This document shows, piece by piece, positions 34,589 to 46,302 of a DNA stretch of 64,000 nucleotides. The position numbers were made by a program, and so were the translations under genes. The DNA is from Nannochloropsis salina CCMP1776 (lineage: Eukaryota; Sar; Eustigmatophyceae; Eustigmatales; Monodopsidaceae): NCBI GenBank assembly GCA_004565275.1, contig SDOX01000145.1, positions 7,071 to 71,070 of the forward strand. The letters are read 5' to 3'. Under the pieces are notes generated by a model. It did not search any database. It was not told the origin of the DNA and saw nothing but the letters and a program-made list of their open reading frames with translations. Positions within the stretch are counted from its first letter, which is position 1. Each line of letters begins with the position of its first letter.

Positions 34589-36497
34589 ATGGGCGGAGAG
34601 AAATTAAATCATACCAGTCCGTTCAGAGTAGAGCCACTGCCCCAAGAATCAGCGGACGAAGGGGTGGCTACCATGATCGCTACAACAACACGCAAGTGCC
34701 CCAGCCGTTGTGAGAAACGCGAAGCCTTCCTCCGTCAGGCACTGGCGGATAAACAAGCGACACTTGTACGCCTTCATGAGTATGAAATACTGGTAAAAGA
34801 GCTCGCAGAGGCGATTGACAAGATCACAGAAGAAAAAGGTGCGACATATTTACACAACTTGTCCCATACTTTTTTTGTAGCGACGATACAATTAATGGAG
34901 CATAAACTCGCCATGTAGGGCTTGCAGCAATACCCACAAAGGGCACTTGTGCTGCGGCATGTTTCCCCGATATACAATTTATGCACGCATGAGTACATAC
35001 AAGAAGACGAATGCCATGCGATTTACTTTTTCCCTTACGTCCCTGTATTTGCCCGCCACGGTAGTGCTTTGTCTGCAAACAACTCATAAAACCCCTATCG
35101 ATGCTCTTCCCACAGAAGAAATAGAAGCTAAGCTACATGCGGTGCAGCATCAGAATAGGCAGGGTAATGACTTGCACTTGCTCCTTGACGCCATGATGAC
35201 TCTCGGTACCTCCCGGCAACACTCCTCCTTCGGAAGCTTCTCCGATGCCCCAGAGGGACGAGTCGACGCAACGTCTTCAAGACGAGAGGGAATGACAGCG
35301 CGAGACGATCTGATGGGCATCTGGGCCCGAGGGGAGACCAGAGAGCATCAAGAGGTGGAACGAGAGCTCAATGTCTTGCGAAGGCGCATGGCCAAACTCT
35401 GTCGACGTATCCGAACACGGCAGGCGGAGACCGAACGAGGAACTGTACACCGCGTCCATGGATCTGACAATAATGAGAGTCAGGGCGCAGCTACCAGTGC
35501 TTTCGAAGAAACATCTCAAGGTGGCGAGCACGTCGGGATGCGGCACGAAGAACGACGGGAGGAGGTCTGGCACCCACGGTCACAGCTCCCGGGGCAAGAG
35601 CAAGCCCAAAGGCATCATGAAAAACCGCACGTCCTCCAAAACGAGATCCGGGACTTGAAAGATAATCTACAGGTTGCACAGGCACGATGCGCGAGCCTGG
35701 AGTCGGCGGTTTTTGCGGAACATGGACAGTTGAAAGAAAGTCGCGGCGACCTCCGCGAGGCGATGGAACGCGTCACGGAATTAGAAAAGCAAATTCAGCG
35801 GGCCCAGGAGTCCGAGGAAGCGATCAAGGAGGAAACACGAGAAGAGATGGAGGCTTTAGAGTTCACAAATCACGACTTATCCCGGGAGGTGATGACTTTG
35901 GAGGCGTCGCTCGAAGAAGCGCAGCAGGCGGCTGAGTCGGCGAGAAGCGAGCTTTTTCAACTCCAAGTGGGAAGGGAAGAGGCAGAGCTAAGGACAGAGG
36001 CCGAAAAAGAGAAGGTGGAGGAGCTTTCTGTGATCAAGCTTGCCTTAGCGGGCCAGGTCAGTCGTTTGGAAGAAGATCATAAGCAGTGCACGGCCCGCCT
36101 CTCCTTGATGGAGGAGGAGGTTCAGGTTTGGCGGCAGCGCGCGGAGGACATGTCTGAGTGGGTCGGCGTCATGTGCAATGAAACGGAGAAGAAAGAGGCA
36201 GACACGGAGGAGGTTACCATCCCAGGGATCTTGGCAGCCGAGGGGAGGGTACCAACGGAGGAATATCAGACGGCAGAGAACGTGCTCAACGTCACGCGGG
36301 CCTCAACCGCCGAAGCGAGCACAGCGACCGCGGCCACGATGACGACCCCCCAAGCTGACAGCCTGTCTCTTCCCTTGATAAAGAAGACTGGATATGCTGG
36401 TTCGAATCGTGTGGAGGCCCTGCTGCAGGAAAATTTGGCCCTCCGTACAACGATCGAAGGGTTGCGAGGAGAGGACACCAAGGCGAAGCCTTCCTGA
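34589..36497 (+). CDS. Long coiled-coil protein, 2 exons
   Basis: Exons 34589-34838 and 35116-36497, joined in phase through a split Glu codon; 543 aa. From exon 1 onward there are heptad-like helices: REAFLRQALADKQATLVRLH, ELAEAIDKITEEKE, then after a looser His/Gln-rich section QNEIRDLKDNLQVAQARCAS, ELEKQIQRAQESEEAIKEET and EEAQQAAESARSELFQLQVG. The tail is Thr/Ala-rich and ends with a short helix (ALLQENLALRTTIEGLRGED). It looks like a dimeric cytoskeletal, centrosomal or tethering protein, but coiled coils allow no firm family call. An in-frame ATG at 34514 would add 25 residues with a short hydrophobic run (FYVPLIHIFVIYLSLS), so membrane attachment is possible if that start is used. Confidence 0.72.
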
Positions 36498-37029
36498 GGA
36501 TGAAATCGAAGATGGCACAACGTGTGGTGGAGGCGAAAGGGAAAGGTTAGGGAGGTATAATGCTTGCGGTCAGGAATAGCGTTTGAGAATGCTGGTGGGA
36601 ATGGAGGAGGAGGAAGCATTGTTTGGTTAGAAAATGGAAAAGCCTGAAGTGAAAAACGAGCCCAATGGGGGAAAGGAGTAATAATGACAGGAAAGATAAT
36701 GCAGTAGGAAAAAAAAAAGTTATAAATTAATCGGACGGAAGGAAGAGAGCATGATCAGGGCAGATACGGCGCAGGAAAGGGTAGGAGGCATTGAAGCAGG
36801 GCGGGTAAGAAGACTGGCAATAGGCATGGAACGTATGAAGGGAGGGGCAGGGGCTCTGAACTTTGTATGAGAAGGCTGGGAGAAGAAAGAGAGCATGGAC
36901 ACGGCTCAGTCAAGCCAGGGTCCGGAAACTAAGAAGACTCCGCACACACACACACACACTAATCGGCAACCGTAAAGGGTACTATTGGACAAAAATATCG
37001 ACAATTGCTTTCGAGCGCGCGTCGCCTTC
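36498..37029. other. Convergent spacer
   Basis: Between the 3' ends of the coiled-coil and BSD-domain genes. Contains a poly-A run at 36710-36719 and a short CA repeat at 36943-36958. No gene seen. Confidence 0.55.
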
Positions 37030-38510
37030 CTACCCCTCCTCTCTCTTCCCCTCCCCTTCCAGTTCCGCCGCAATCTGAGCCTCCAATTCCTCCAGGGCCT
37101 CTCCGTCCAAGGCATCCCCTCCCTCCTCCTCATCGCTCAAGCCCAGACCCTCCAAATCCATACTGTCTCCGTCCCCGGAAATTTCCTGCTCCCCCTCTTC
37201 GTCTTTTTCCTCCATTTCCTCTGGCTCTTGTTTCCCAGATGCGGCCGGACCCTCGTCTAAGCCTGCAGCTTTCGAGGAGGAGGAAACCCCTGAGGTTCCT
37301 CCATGTCCTCGTCCTCCTCCTTCCCCTCCACCCTCATTCAACCGGTGGTTATCTGTGCTCGCTTCTTTCGCCTTAGTCAGCCTGGACAGAGCCTCTGACT
37401 TCCACACTACCGTCTTTTTTTCTCCCGCCTCCGGATCTTCTTTCTTACGTTCGACCGCCGCAGTCGGCATCATCACCGGCTCCCCCCTGATCTCATACCC
37501 CCTCCCCCCCCCGCCCGGGGCATTCCCTCCCATCCCACACCCCGAGCGCAAACAGGCACATCGATAAAAATACGACTGCCAAAAATCTTTCTCCTCCCTC
37601 CCGCGTCCGCCCAGTCGGGCGTGCATTTTCTCCAAAGCAGGGTCCAAGCTCAGTAGCCGGGTAATGACCGTGACGTAATTTTCCAGGTCAAACGGGCCAA
37701 ACTGCTCCTCTTCTTCCGCATGCAGGGGCGCAAAGGTTGTCTCGTCGTGAGAAATGGCCAGAATTTGCTCCATCAACGGCTGGGTCAAGATTTCTTGACT
37801 TTCATCATTCGCCTCCCAAGGCAGCAAGCTTACGAGCGAAGATGGGGGAACGGCTGCGGACGAAGATGCCTTGATTCGAGCTTCCTCGGCGCTGATTTCC
37901 TGTGCAGCTTTCTCAGCAACCTGATGGAGGGCCTGAGCAGCTTGAACAGCCTCCTAGAGGGAAGGATATCGGGGAGAAAAATCGGAAGAGAGGGAGGAAA
38001 TGACGACTGGAGGTGAAAAGCGTTGCCTACCAAATGATCTCATTATCATTGGAATTGAAATAACTAATGCTGAGACTTGGAACTAGCTTGACGAAATCAG
38101 TATATTTTAATGTGATACGTGCATGCGATGGAAGAAGTAGATTCCTGCCTCGTGCAGGACAGGACAGAGGTAGAGAGGAGCAGTACCTCTTTTAATTTTA
38201 CAGCACGCAGTTTCACAGCGTCCATGGCGGATGTAAATGCAGGAGAGGCTTCCTGGTTATGGGCGAGAAAAGATAAGAGGTAATCGCTTTCTTGCCTTTT
38301 GCAGATAAAGAGACATTTCCCAAGACTCTCCTGTCCCGTCTTCCCTCGCTCCTCCCTCTCTAGTCCTCAAGCACGTACATCTGCTGCCTTCACGACTTGA
38401 TCCCGGGCTGTCTCAAAGGCTCTGCCAATGTCTGCACTCAAACCTCCGAACCAATTGGTCGCGGTGGTTGAAGCGGGTGGAGAGCGCGTGGCAGGGGTGT
38501 CTTCAGACAT
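37030..38510 (-). CDS. BSD-domain protein, 3 exons
   Basis: Exons 38379-38510 (MSEDTPATRSPPASTTATNW), 38187-38252 (EASPAFTSAMDAVKLRAVKL) and 37030-37953, phases exact, 373 aa. The N-ter region resembles other BSD proteins: a WFGG motif near residue 20 and amphipathic helices (ADIGRAFETARDQVVKAAD; AVQAAQALHQVAEKAAQEIS). The BSD domain follows: QEILTQPLMEQILAISHDET, then ENYVTVITRLLSLDPALEKM and the diagnostic KDFWQSYFYRC, with the paired aromatic residues. The C-terminal half is disordered and acidic (EEMEEKDEEGEQE, MDLEGLGLSDEEEGGDALDG). BSD proteins occur in TFIIH p62, synapse-associated proteins and plant cytosolic factors; the exact role is open. Confidence 0.87.
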
Positions 38511-40631
38511 GAGACTTTTGCAAGAAACGGCTCATGCGCCGACGAGACGAAACACACTGTTTAATGACAAGGACGGAAGGAGAAAAACGAGGGTAGTAAT
38601 GCAATGTAAATTTATTTCAAAGCATCGTGAGAGGACGTCCAGACTACTTCTGCATTTCTCGTGGCCCTTGTCTTTTTGTTGAAAGAGCATGGTCCCTGGC
38701 CTCCAAGGGAGGGCATGGAGATCGAGGGGGGGTACGTGGTACAACCCATAATGCACGTATCCTAAGAAAATGTTGAATTTTGACTCACAAGACATGAAAG
38801 TGGAGATGAATATGTTCACAAGATGAAAATAAACAATTTCGCCGTAAATAAAAGCTTTACGTCTACGGCACGGCCTGTCTTTGCGCTAAATAATGTTGCC
38901 ATGGGCCACGCAGGCAACTTGCTTCCGCGATTGCCAATCGCACGCGCAAATGAACCTTTTTCCTAAGTTAAAAACATAATCAGGAACAAATCTTTTGTTA
39001 TAGCTTCTATTCTATTTTCGAGAGGTACAGCTGTTCCATCTCTTAAGTACTATGCCTTTTATGTCATTGCAATGCATGAAAATGATACATGAAGAAGAGG
39101 TGCACATTAGGGTATTTGTTCGCTGCTAAATCGACAATTCATCTTCTATGTATTTTCATCGCTCGCAATAAAACATAGTAAATGCCACGTCATACCTCAC
39201 ATCCTCAATCTGATAAGATTTGCTCGTACTTCTAAGGAAATAAAGGAACGGAGAGAGGAGGTTGTGCAGTGACATCGAAGTTTGCCAGATTGTTTCAACA
39301 GATTGCATCCGATGCATAGCCATATAACCGTTGACCTTTTTCGTTTGATATTCCTATACTTAGCTCCATAGATCTGATTGAGACGGGGCAACAAAATCAT
39401 TGAATGAGAGAACTCTACTGTGCTGCATTACCGAACTCTGCCCCCCCACTTCTGGCTCCTTACTCAGGAACTGATAAAGTTATGACGATGCGAAGACTTG
39501 TAAAGCTGCAGTAGATTGTATATTCGCACGAACAGCTGTAGATACAATAGTCATGAAAGAGAGGGTGGATACTTTTTTAGAAAAGGTATTCAGAGGACAG
39601 AATGACAGAGCGAGCGTCCTGGACTCTTCCAAATTAAATGCTTCTAAGCAAAATAGATACTTTCATTATCAATTTTAAAAACCTTTTCATATCTTCGCTC
39701 TACTGGTTAAACGAAACTTCGTAGGGGGATTACGCCAGAACTTGAGATTGCAGCGTACCGCCTCGCTTCAGAGTCTCGACCATTGCTGTACCACCCCGAA
39801 AGATGACATAATATATTTCATCCATTTTTCGGGCTTCTGTTACCAACTATTTGTCTGCGGCAATATAGAAAGGAAACTACCGCCCAGATGCTGCACTCAT
39901 GGCGCTTGAAATTGCTTTGATTGCTGTTGAATACAAAGCAGTGCAGTACCTGGTTTACATCCGTCCGTAAAATCAAACAAAACAGTTGGATTACATTCAT
40001 ACAGCTTCATACAAATTCTTTTAAAACCGAAAGTTGGGCATGGCAGGCAAAGAACGTACATTTCCCCCCCCAGGAACTTGGGGAGAACAGTGCGCGCAAA
40101 GAAGGAATTTGAACCAAGGGGAGAAACGGCACCAGCAGCTTCAACTTCAACCATCTTTTTTATCTGTTCGTGATAATGACACCGCGGTAGGTCGTGTCGC
40201 ACTTGTCTACGCTTTTCCCCACTGTATTGCCTTTTTGTCCCTTCCAAACTGGATCCTGGTCAAGCTCCTTCAGCATTGGCTTGCCAGCGTTTGCTTCGAA
40301 ACTGAAAGTAAAATTTTGCTGCCTTCTGACCTGCGTCTTGATCGCTCCACTATTTAACGGATCGAGCGAAGCAGAAGAAATGTCGATGCAGATGAAGAAA
40401 TATCGCTTACAGGACATTCCGCGCCTTAGACATATGTGCTTTCACTATGCAAAGAAAAATACGATCGGCTGGGTTGATCATTTGCATTTTAATCAGAGGG
40501 CCGGAAGAACAGTCTGGTGGTATATTTAGACGTTTTCTTCAACTTGACTCCAGTAAAGACCTAACTCTTGACACCCTCTTTCATACCATCCAAGTTTAAG
40601 AAGCATTCCAGATACACAAAAAAAATCAAAT
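38511..40631. other. AT-richer region with no assignable gene
   Basis: About 2.1 kb with clearly lower GC and almost no GGGA/CCCT tracts. Two overlapping minus frames at 39897-40247 and 40160-40417 are open; one contains KPMLKELDQDPVWKGQKGNT, which could be an exon, but no start or splice partner was found. The left 150 bp is the BSD gene promoter side. Confidence 0.4.
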
Positions 40632-41299
40632 ATGTTCCGTGCCGCCCTCTTCAAAGCCTCTCGCTCTATGCCTATGGCTAGGTGAGTTTATATTTAGGGA
40701 GTAAAGAACACAGCCTCAAATGAATGGAGGCATAGAGCTCATAAGCCCACCCTTAACCTCATGTACAGATACAGCAATCATGCCCGGCACGTTGTCCATC
40801 GTCATGCATCTACCGGTCGCTCTGCCTGGCTCCGGGACCCTGCGGTACGTAAGCACCTTGTCTTGTCCTTTGCTTCAAATCTGCGACGCGTGACAGACTG
40901 CCAGTACCTGCGCTTTGCTTGGTTGTTCAATTCCAACCATCTATCACGCGATCATTCCCTTTGATATTTGGTTGCGAAAGATGTGGATGCCAAGCCCATA
41001 AAAGTGACGCGTCTATCTGCGATGCTAGTCTTAGCACCCCCTGCCGCGTATGCAACTGAGATGTGCTTTACCTTTCTCCAAAAGTGTTCCTATTTCAACA
41101 TTTTTATGTATCATTTCTCAATCCAATTAATATCTGACGTCTCACACATCTGCAATTTTATAAAAAGGTGTATCCTCTGCTTGGTATTATTGGCAGCGCA
41201 ATGGTCTTGTGCTCTACCTTCATGGTTCACTTCACCACCTCCTCTCCTGATATTCGTATCAACAAGACAAAGCGTCAGAGCGTCGTGCGGGTGGATTAG
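40632..41299 (+). CDS. B12D/NDUFA4-like small mitochondrial membrane protein, 3 exons
   Basis: Found by splice signals because each exon is short: 40632-40681 (MFRAALFKASRSMPMA), 40769-40844 and 41168-41299; all phases fit, 85 aa. Donors are GTGAGT and GTACGT; the last acceptor is AAAAAG. The first 30 residues are basic and Ser/Ala-rich, a mitochondrial presequence. The mature part has the B12D pattern: WLRDPA joined to VYPLLGIIGSAMVLCSTFMV, one transmembrane helix, then SSPDIRINKTKRQ, the conserved Asn/Asp-Pro-Asp-Val-Arg-like motif and basic tail. B12D and NDUFA4 (MLRQ) proteins sit in the inner membrane with respiratory complexes I/IV. It lies in an otherwise gene-poor, AT-rich stretch. 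Confidence 0.82.
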
Positions 41300-41901
41300 A
41301 GCAGTAAAATTCTGGAATCCGTTACCCCAGGAAAACCACTTTGCTGGTATAAAGGGTCAACTTTTTCAAAACCGAAACTGAGGTGACTCAAAAAGAAGAA
41401 AAGAAGAAAATTGGACAGAAGCGTCAATGGGAGAGTAGCATGACGAGAAGAGATCCTCTCCCAGTTGACACTGTAAGCAGGAATTGACAGCTTTTAAGAA
41501 GTAAAAAATATGGTGATAACGAATGAAGCAGAAATCAAATACGTCGCGAAATGGACTTTTCGCCCCGTTTTTAATACTTGTGGGGCAAAATTTGCTTTCA
41601 GTAATATATCCACATTTCCAACGGGCGGAAGGCCGTTAACAGAGAGGGTATCCTAGGAGCGTCCTTGACGACGACTCGTCTTGGCTAAATATTTCCGTTT
41701 CACGAAGCAAACTCCTCATATAGAGATAGTTTACTATGCAACATAGGAGGTGATTTCAAAGTATGAGATGGGGTTCTGAGTTGTGAGGAGCTGGTGTCAT
41801 TATCAGCAGGCTTTACCATGACATGACCTCACTTACTCTCGCATCTAAGGCCGGAGCATACCAATTCATCCTTCCTTGATCACATTTGAAAAATATTACA
41901 G
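41300..41901. other. Spacer between two + genes
   Basis: AT-rich, without open frames of note; 3' flank of the B12D-like gene and promoter of the membrane protein. Confidence 0.55.
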
Positions 41902-43715
41902 ATGAAGGACTCATCAGACATAGTCTACGATAATTCTTCGTCACTTACCTGCCGGGGTCCCGAGTTAAAACGCCGGCTTCATCGACGAACCAGCAAAGCA
42001 TCCCAAGAGAGCTTGAAGGTACACTCAAGCTCTTATAGCTACGGGCGGGCAAGCTGTATCTGGAGGAGCGGCAAAAAGCCCGTTTAGAAACTAAGTCTCT
42101 TATGATTGATATGTTTATTAACTCACTCTGTTGTATTTTTACATACACCCTGGCGCCCCACGGACAGCTCCTTCGCATTATTTTTCCCCTTCTTGTCGCA
42201 CCTTTGTGCATCACGTCCTTCATCTTCACCTGTTTGTACGCTCATATTTATGCCCGGGAAGGATCATACGGCCCTGAAGACTGGCCCAAATGCCTGACCG
42301 TGCCCAACATAGGTAAGTGCGAGTGTTGCCATTCGGAGCAAGATAGGTCCATACCACTCCCTCTCTGTTTTTGTCGGGCGGAGCACTGAACCCCGTGACA
42401 GAGTGTTTACTCTTGATTGAAGGAAGAAAAGTCCAGTTCAAGATCATGATTAAACAAAGGGAGCTTTCCCACATCAAAATGCGCATTTTTAACACCGTCT
42501 CTCTTCCTCCTCTCCCGCTGATTCTCTCTCCCCTTCCTCCTTCCTCCCTCCCTCCCACGCTTCCTCCCTTCACACAAGGTAATCTTCATCTGGACAACAA
42601 TCGCTTCTGCACCTCTGCCTCCAATTTCGCCGGGCAAGCCTACCTCTCCCTCCTCGTTGCCGCGGGGGGATTGCAACTAGGCCTACGGGACAACGATTAT
42701 TTGCTCTTCTCTTCCTTCACATGCATCGTGGGACTCCTGGGTATTACCATTTATAGAGAGAGCTACCCGTACGTAGGTGTCCAGAGGCTTTGTCTCCTCT
42801 TCCTTCCTCCCTCTAACCTCCCTCCCTTCCTTCCTCCGCACTCGGTTTCCATGTCCCTCCTTCCTCCTTTCGCCCTCGTTTATCCCTCCCTCCCTTCCTC
42901 CCTCCACATGAGCAGTCCTACCTACTCCATTGCCATCCACTGACACGAGACATTCTCCTTCCCTCCCTCCCTTCCTCTAGCTACTTCCTTGACCCCCACT
43001 TCATGAGTACCACCCTCTTCACCCTCTCCAAGTACATCCACCCCCGCATGTACGACGACCTGTCCGCCTCAGCCCATCTCCCGCCGGAGCTAAAAGGGCT
43101 CATCCCTCCCTCTCAAGTGTGTAAAGCGGCCTACCGGGTAAGTTTCCCTCCCTCCCTCCCTCCCTCTCTCCCTCCCTCCCTCCCTCCCTTCCTCCCTTCC
43201 TCCCTCCCTTCCTCCCTCCCACCCTACCTCTCCCAATCTCTAAGACTCCTCTTCCCTCTCGTTCCTTGTCGTACATTCTGAACCCGGCTCAACCTTCCCC
43301 TCCCTCCCTCCCTCCCTCCCTCCCTCCCTTCCTGCCCTCGCACCGCTCTTCTCAGGGGGCTTTTAATTTGGACCCCGATGCTCACGCGGACGCCAGCAGC
43401 ATGTGCGATTACTTCGTCTCCTCGATCATCGGACAAGTGTTTACATGGATCTCGGTCTTGTGCCTGGCGATCACCGCGGCCGGAGCGATCAAATTCAACC
43501 CAGAGTTGGAGAGGCTTCGAAGGGAGGAGGAGGAGGTAGTGGAAGAGGAGGAGGAGCTGGAGGAGGAGGTGAGAGGAAGGAAAGGGGGAGGAAGGTGCTG
43601 GGGGGGAGTAAGGAGAGGGCTGGCGAGGCCCCTCTTGTTGAAGGAAGAAGAGGTCAAGGAGGAAGGTGGGCAGGGTGGGGATTTGGGAAGGGAGGAATCT
43701 GGGGAGAGAGGATGA
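41902..43715 (+). CDS. Multi-pass membrane protein of unknown family, 5 exons
   Basis: Exons 41902-42018, 42039-42312, 42579-42768, 42981-43137, 43356-43715; the phases all agree and give 326 aa. Intron 1 is only 20 nt (42019-42038, GTACAC to TTATAG), which is exceptionally short, so that join deserves caution. Likely transmembrane helices: LRIIFPLLVAPLCITSFIFT, AYLSLLVAAGGLQLG, YLLFSSFTCIVGLLGITIY, and IIGQVFTWISVLCLAITAAG. Loops carry conserved-looking motifs (SYGPEDWPKCLTVPNIG; HPRMYDDLSASAHLPPELKG). The C-tail is an acidic coiled segment (REEEEVVEEEEELEEEV) then Gly/Arg-rich. The arrangement recalls Frag1/DRAM/Sfk1-like proteins, which I would only list as a candidate. Confidence 0.7.
43138..43355 (+). 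repeat. (CCCT)n-filled intron of the membrane protein gene
   Basis: The whole of intron 4 is CCCT-rich in the gene sense, beginning directly after the GTAAGT donor and again before the CTCAG acceptor. Confidence 0.85.
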
Positions 43716-44620
43716 TTTTTGGGGGAGGACAAGGTAAAAGAGTTGGAGAGCAATGATCGTGATTGTGATGAGCTCAGAAGACTGTTGGAGGAGTACCCGA
43801 CTGGAAGAGGTGAGGGGACGAAGAGCGAAGGAGTGAAGCTGTTGATGGGACGCTGACAATGGTCATGGGAGTAAGTAGGATTCGCTGTTTACAATGAATA
43901 TTTTGAAGATGTAAAGCTGAAGTCATGACAATAGGAAAGGATGCGTTTAAAGCCATGGAAATAGACCACATAACAAAAATAAGATACGTGCATACATCTC
44001 GTTAAATCTACGAAAAAATACTCAGGAAAGAAGAATCGATAAGCGGACGGCGTCCAATGTCCCTGAAAATAATGTTGACTTAAAATGATTTCGAAAAATG
44101 CTTCAAAGATTGTCTCTAATCTCAACAGACTATCTCCCCTCTACCCCCCCGGGGATATGATAAATGATAACCAACAAAAGATCAAGACCCATAATCATGG
44201 TCAAGTGTCGATAGTCATACGCATCAAGGTCGTCTCCCTATTTGGCTGCCTGGAATACCCTCCTTCCACCTGAGTATTGTTCTTTGCAATGAAAGATCTC
44301 ACCATGGCTATGCGTCTCGGTTGAGCTTTCGCCGACTCTGGAACAAAGCGGGTCCGAAATATGGGCGAAACACCAAATACGGAACGCGCACAAGGGTCGC
44401 ACAGCCCGCCGGATGTGGGCATGAGCTTCCGGCATGGAGCTCTGTGGAAAAGGCTTTGCCATCTGATTGAGGAATCGTGGCGACAAGGCCAATAGTATAC
44501 AATGGCGAGTTCTGAACAAGATCTTCCATGTTAAGTTAAGCAACCCTTTCCTTTTTGCAAAATTAAAGGGTACTCCTGCATCTACCGCCCTGAAAAGCGA
44601 CTCGACATTTCCTCCTGCTC
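43716..44620. other. Spacer between two + genes
   Basis: 3' flank of the membrane protein and promoter of the HTATIP2-like gene. Minus frames at 44201-44543 overlap each other and have no recognisable content. Confidence 0.5.
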
Positions 44621-45690
44621 ATGTCCACGGTAGCAGCTTTTAAAGCAGGGGGGCACAATGCTTTTGTCGTAGGTTGGACCGGAGAAGTGGGCAAGGAGGT
44701 TGTGTCGGTAAGGCGGTGGTTGCTGTGATAGCTCCCCAGCACTATTTCTGTCTTGGCCAAACTTGATAGGTATCCCACATCTCCTTTTTTCCCCCTCGAC
44801 TGCGTACCACGAAATAGTCTCTGGCCGCCACGGATGCCTACAAGAAAGTTTATCTGATCGGACGCCGCAATGCCGAGCTCCCCGCAGGGCCCGGGTACGA
44901 GAAAATGGTGTGTACTCTGTCCCCAAGGGGAAGTCTTGCTTGGTACAATAAAATTCGATCGCATGAGTATGTGTCACTTGCCAGACATTGCTTGTTATTG
45001 CACACACACGCGGACCCTCCTGTCCTCTCTCCATTGGTTTCCTTGATACTGACTCTTCTCCCCCTTGCCTTATGAAGGAACAACGAATCCTGGATTTCGA
45101 CTCCCTCTTGACCGACACACCCTCTCCGGCCACCATCGCGGCTTTTTCCGACGCCGATGTTGGTTTCTGTTGCCTGGGGACCACCAGGGGGAAAAGCGGG
45201 GTCGATGGTTTCATCAAGGTGAGTCAGGAAGGAGCAGGCAACTGACTTTGGGAAGGATCGAGCCATCCCTCTTTCCTCCCCATGTCAGGTGGATTATGAG
45301 TACGTGCTGGGCGCTGCCCGCGCTGCCAAAGCAGGCGGCCTCCAGGCCTTCCACGTCGTCACCTCCGTGGGCAGCAACGCCGCCAGCCGCATGCTCTACC
45401 CCAAGACCAAAGGCCGTACCGAGGAAGGTCTCAAAGAACTAAGCCTGGCGCGGCTCTCCATCTACCGCCCCGGCGTCCTCCTCTGCAATCGGGCCGAGAA
45501 ACGGTTGTTGGACCAGGCCGGTCGTTTCTTTCTGGCGCCGTTAGCGGCCGTGGCGCCCACCGCCATGACCGTTCCCACCAAGGTGGTGGGGCGAGCGATG
45601 GTAGTCAATTCGGTCCTGGGAGGGGTGGAGGGAGGCACAGAAACGTTGGAAAACGCCGCGATCCACGCCATGGCCAAGAAAGATCTGTAG
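44621..45690 (+). CDS. HTATIP2/TIP30-like NAD(P)-binding oxidoreductase, 4 exons
   Basis: Exons 44621-44707, 44818-44907, 45078-45218, 45289-45690; every exon is a multiple of three and the product is 239 aa, almost the length of human HTATIP2 (242). The Rossmann start is NAFVVGWTGEVGKEVV with the Gly-x-x-Gly-x-x-Gly dinucleotide loop; YLIGRRNAEL follows as the second strand. DVGFCCLGTTRGKSGVDGFI is the family's FCCLGTTR block, AFHVVTSVGSNAASRMLYPK its S-x-G-A/S region with a downstream Tyr/Lys pair, and LSIYRPGVLLC its YRPG motif. In animals the protein modulates nuclear import and metabolism; algal function is not established. The ATG gives a normal N-terminus of 14 residues before the fold. 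Confidence 0.9.
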
Positions 45691-46302
45691 AAAAAGCGCG
45701 CGAAGGACGGAGGAAGGAGGGAATGGAGGGAGGGAAAAGGGCGGGAGGTGGGGAGGGTGGGTAGGGGTAAGAGGACGTCGACAAGAGGGCTCCCCGCGGT
45801 CAAGGGAAGGGGGGGCACGCCAAAGCAAGACATGGGAATGCCGCAGCCACGGAACGAACGAGCCAAAGGCAAACGTGACAAGGGAAACACCGAGCAGAAA
45901 GGGGTCGAAGTCCGGGGTGGGTCTTCCTCCATCTGACTTTTGATTTCGCGCAATTTCTCTTCCTAATCGAGGGCACCGTCTTCTCCTCATCCTACAGCCC
46001 CCCGTCCCGCCGTTGCTTCCGCCCCAACAACCTGTCGCTTATTTCCGCATTTCTCTTTCTTTTGGCATGGGCTTCAGCCGGTGATCTTCCCTCAGAGGCT
46101 CCACACTCACCCAACCACCAGGATGGCAACCACCCCTGTCTGTTCTACCGTCCAAAAAGCGATGTCCCCGACCGTCTCCTCGTTACTGGTAACCTCCTTG
46201 CCTCCCGACCTCTCTCTTGCCTCTCCACCGCCTCCGTTGTTACATCCCTTCTCCCGCCACGAAGGTCTTCTCCCTTCGTTCCCCCGCCCGACCCGTCTTC
46301 CC
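45691..46302. other. Convergent spacer between HTATIP2-like and Swc5 genes
   Basis: GC-rich with GGGA runs at 45710-45770; no open frame with coding features. Both transcripts end here. Confidence 0.5.
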
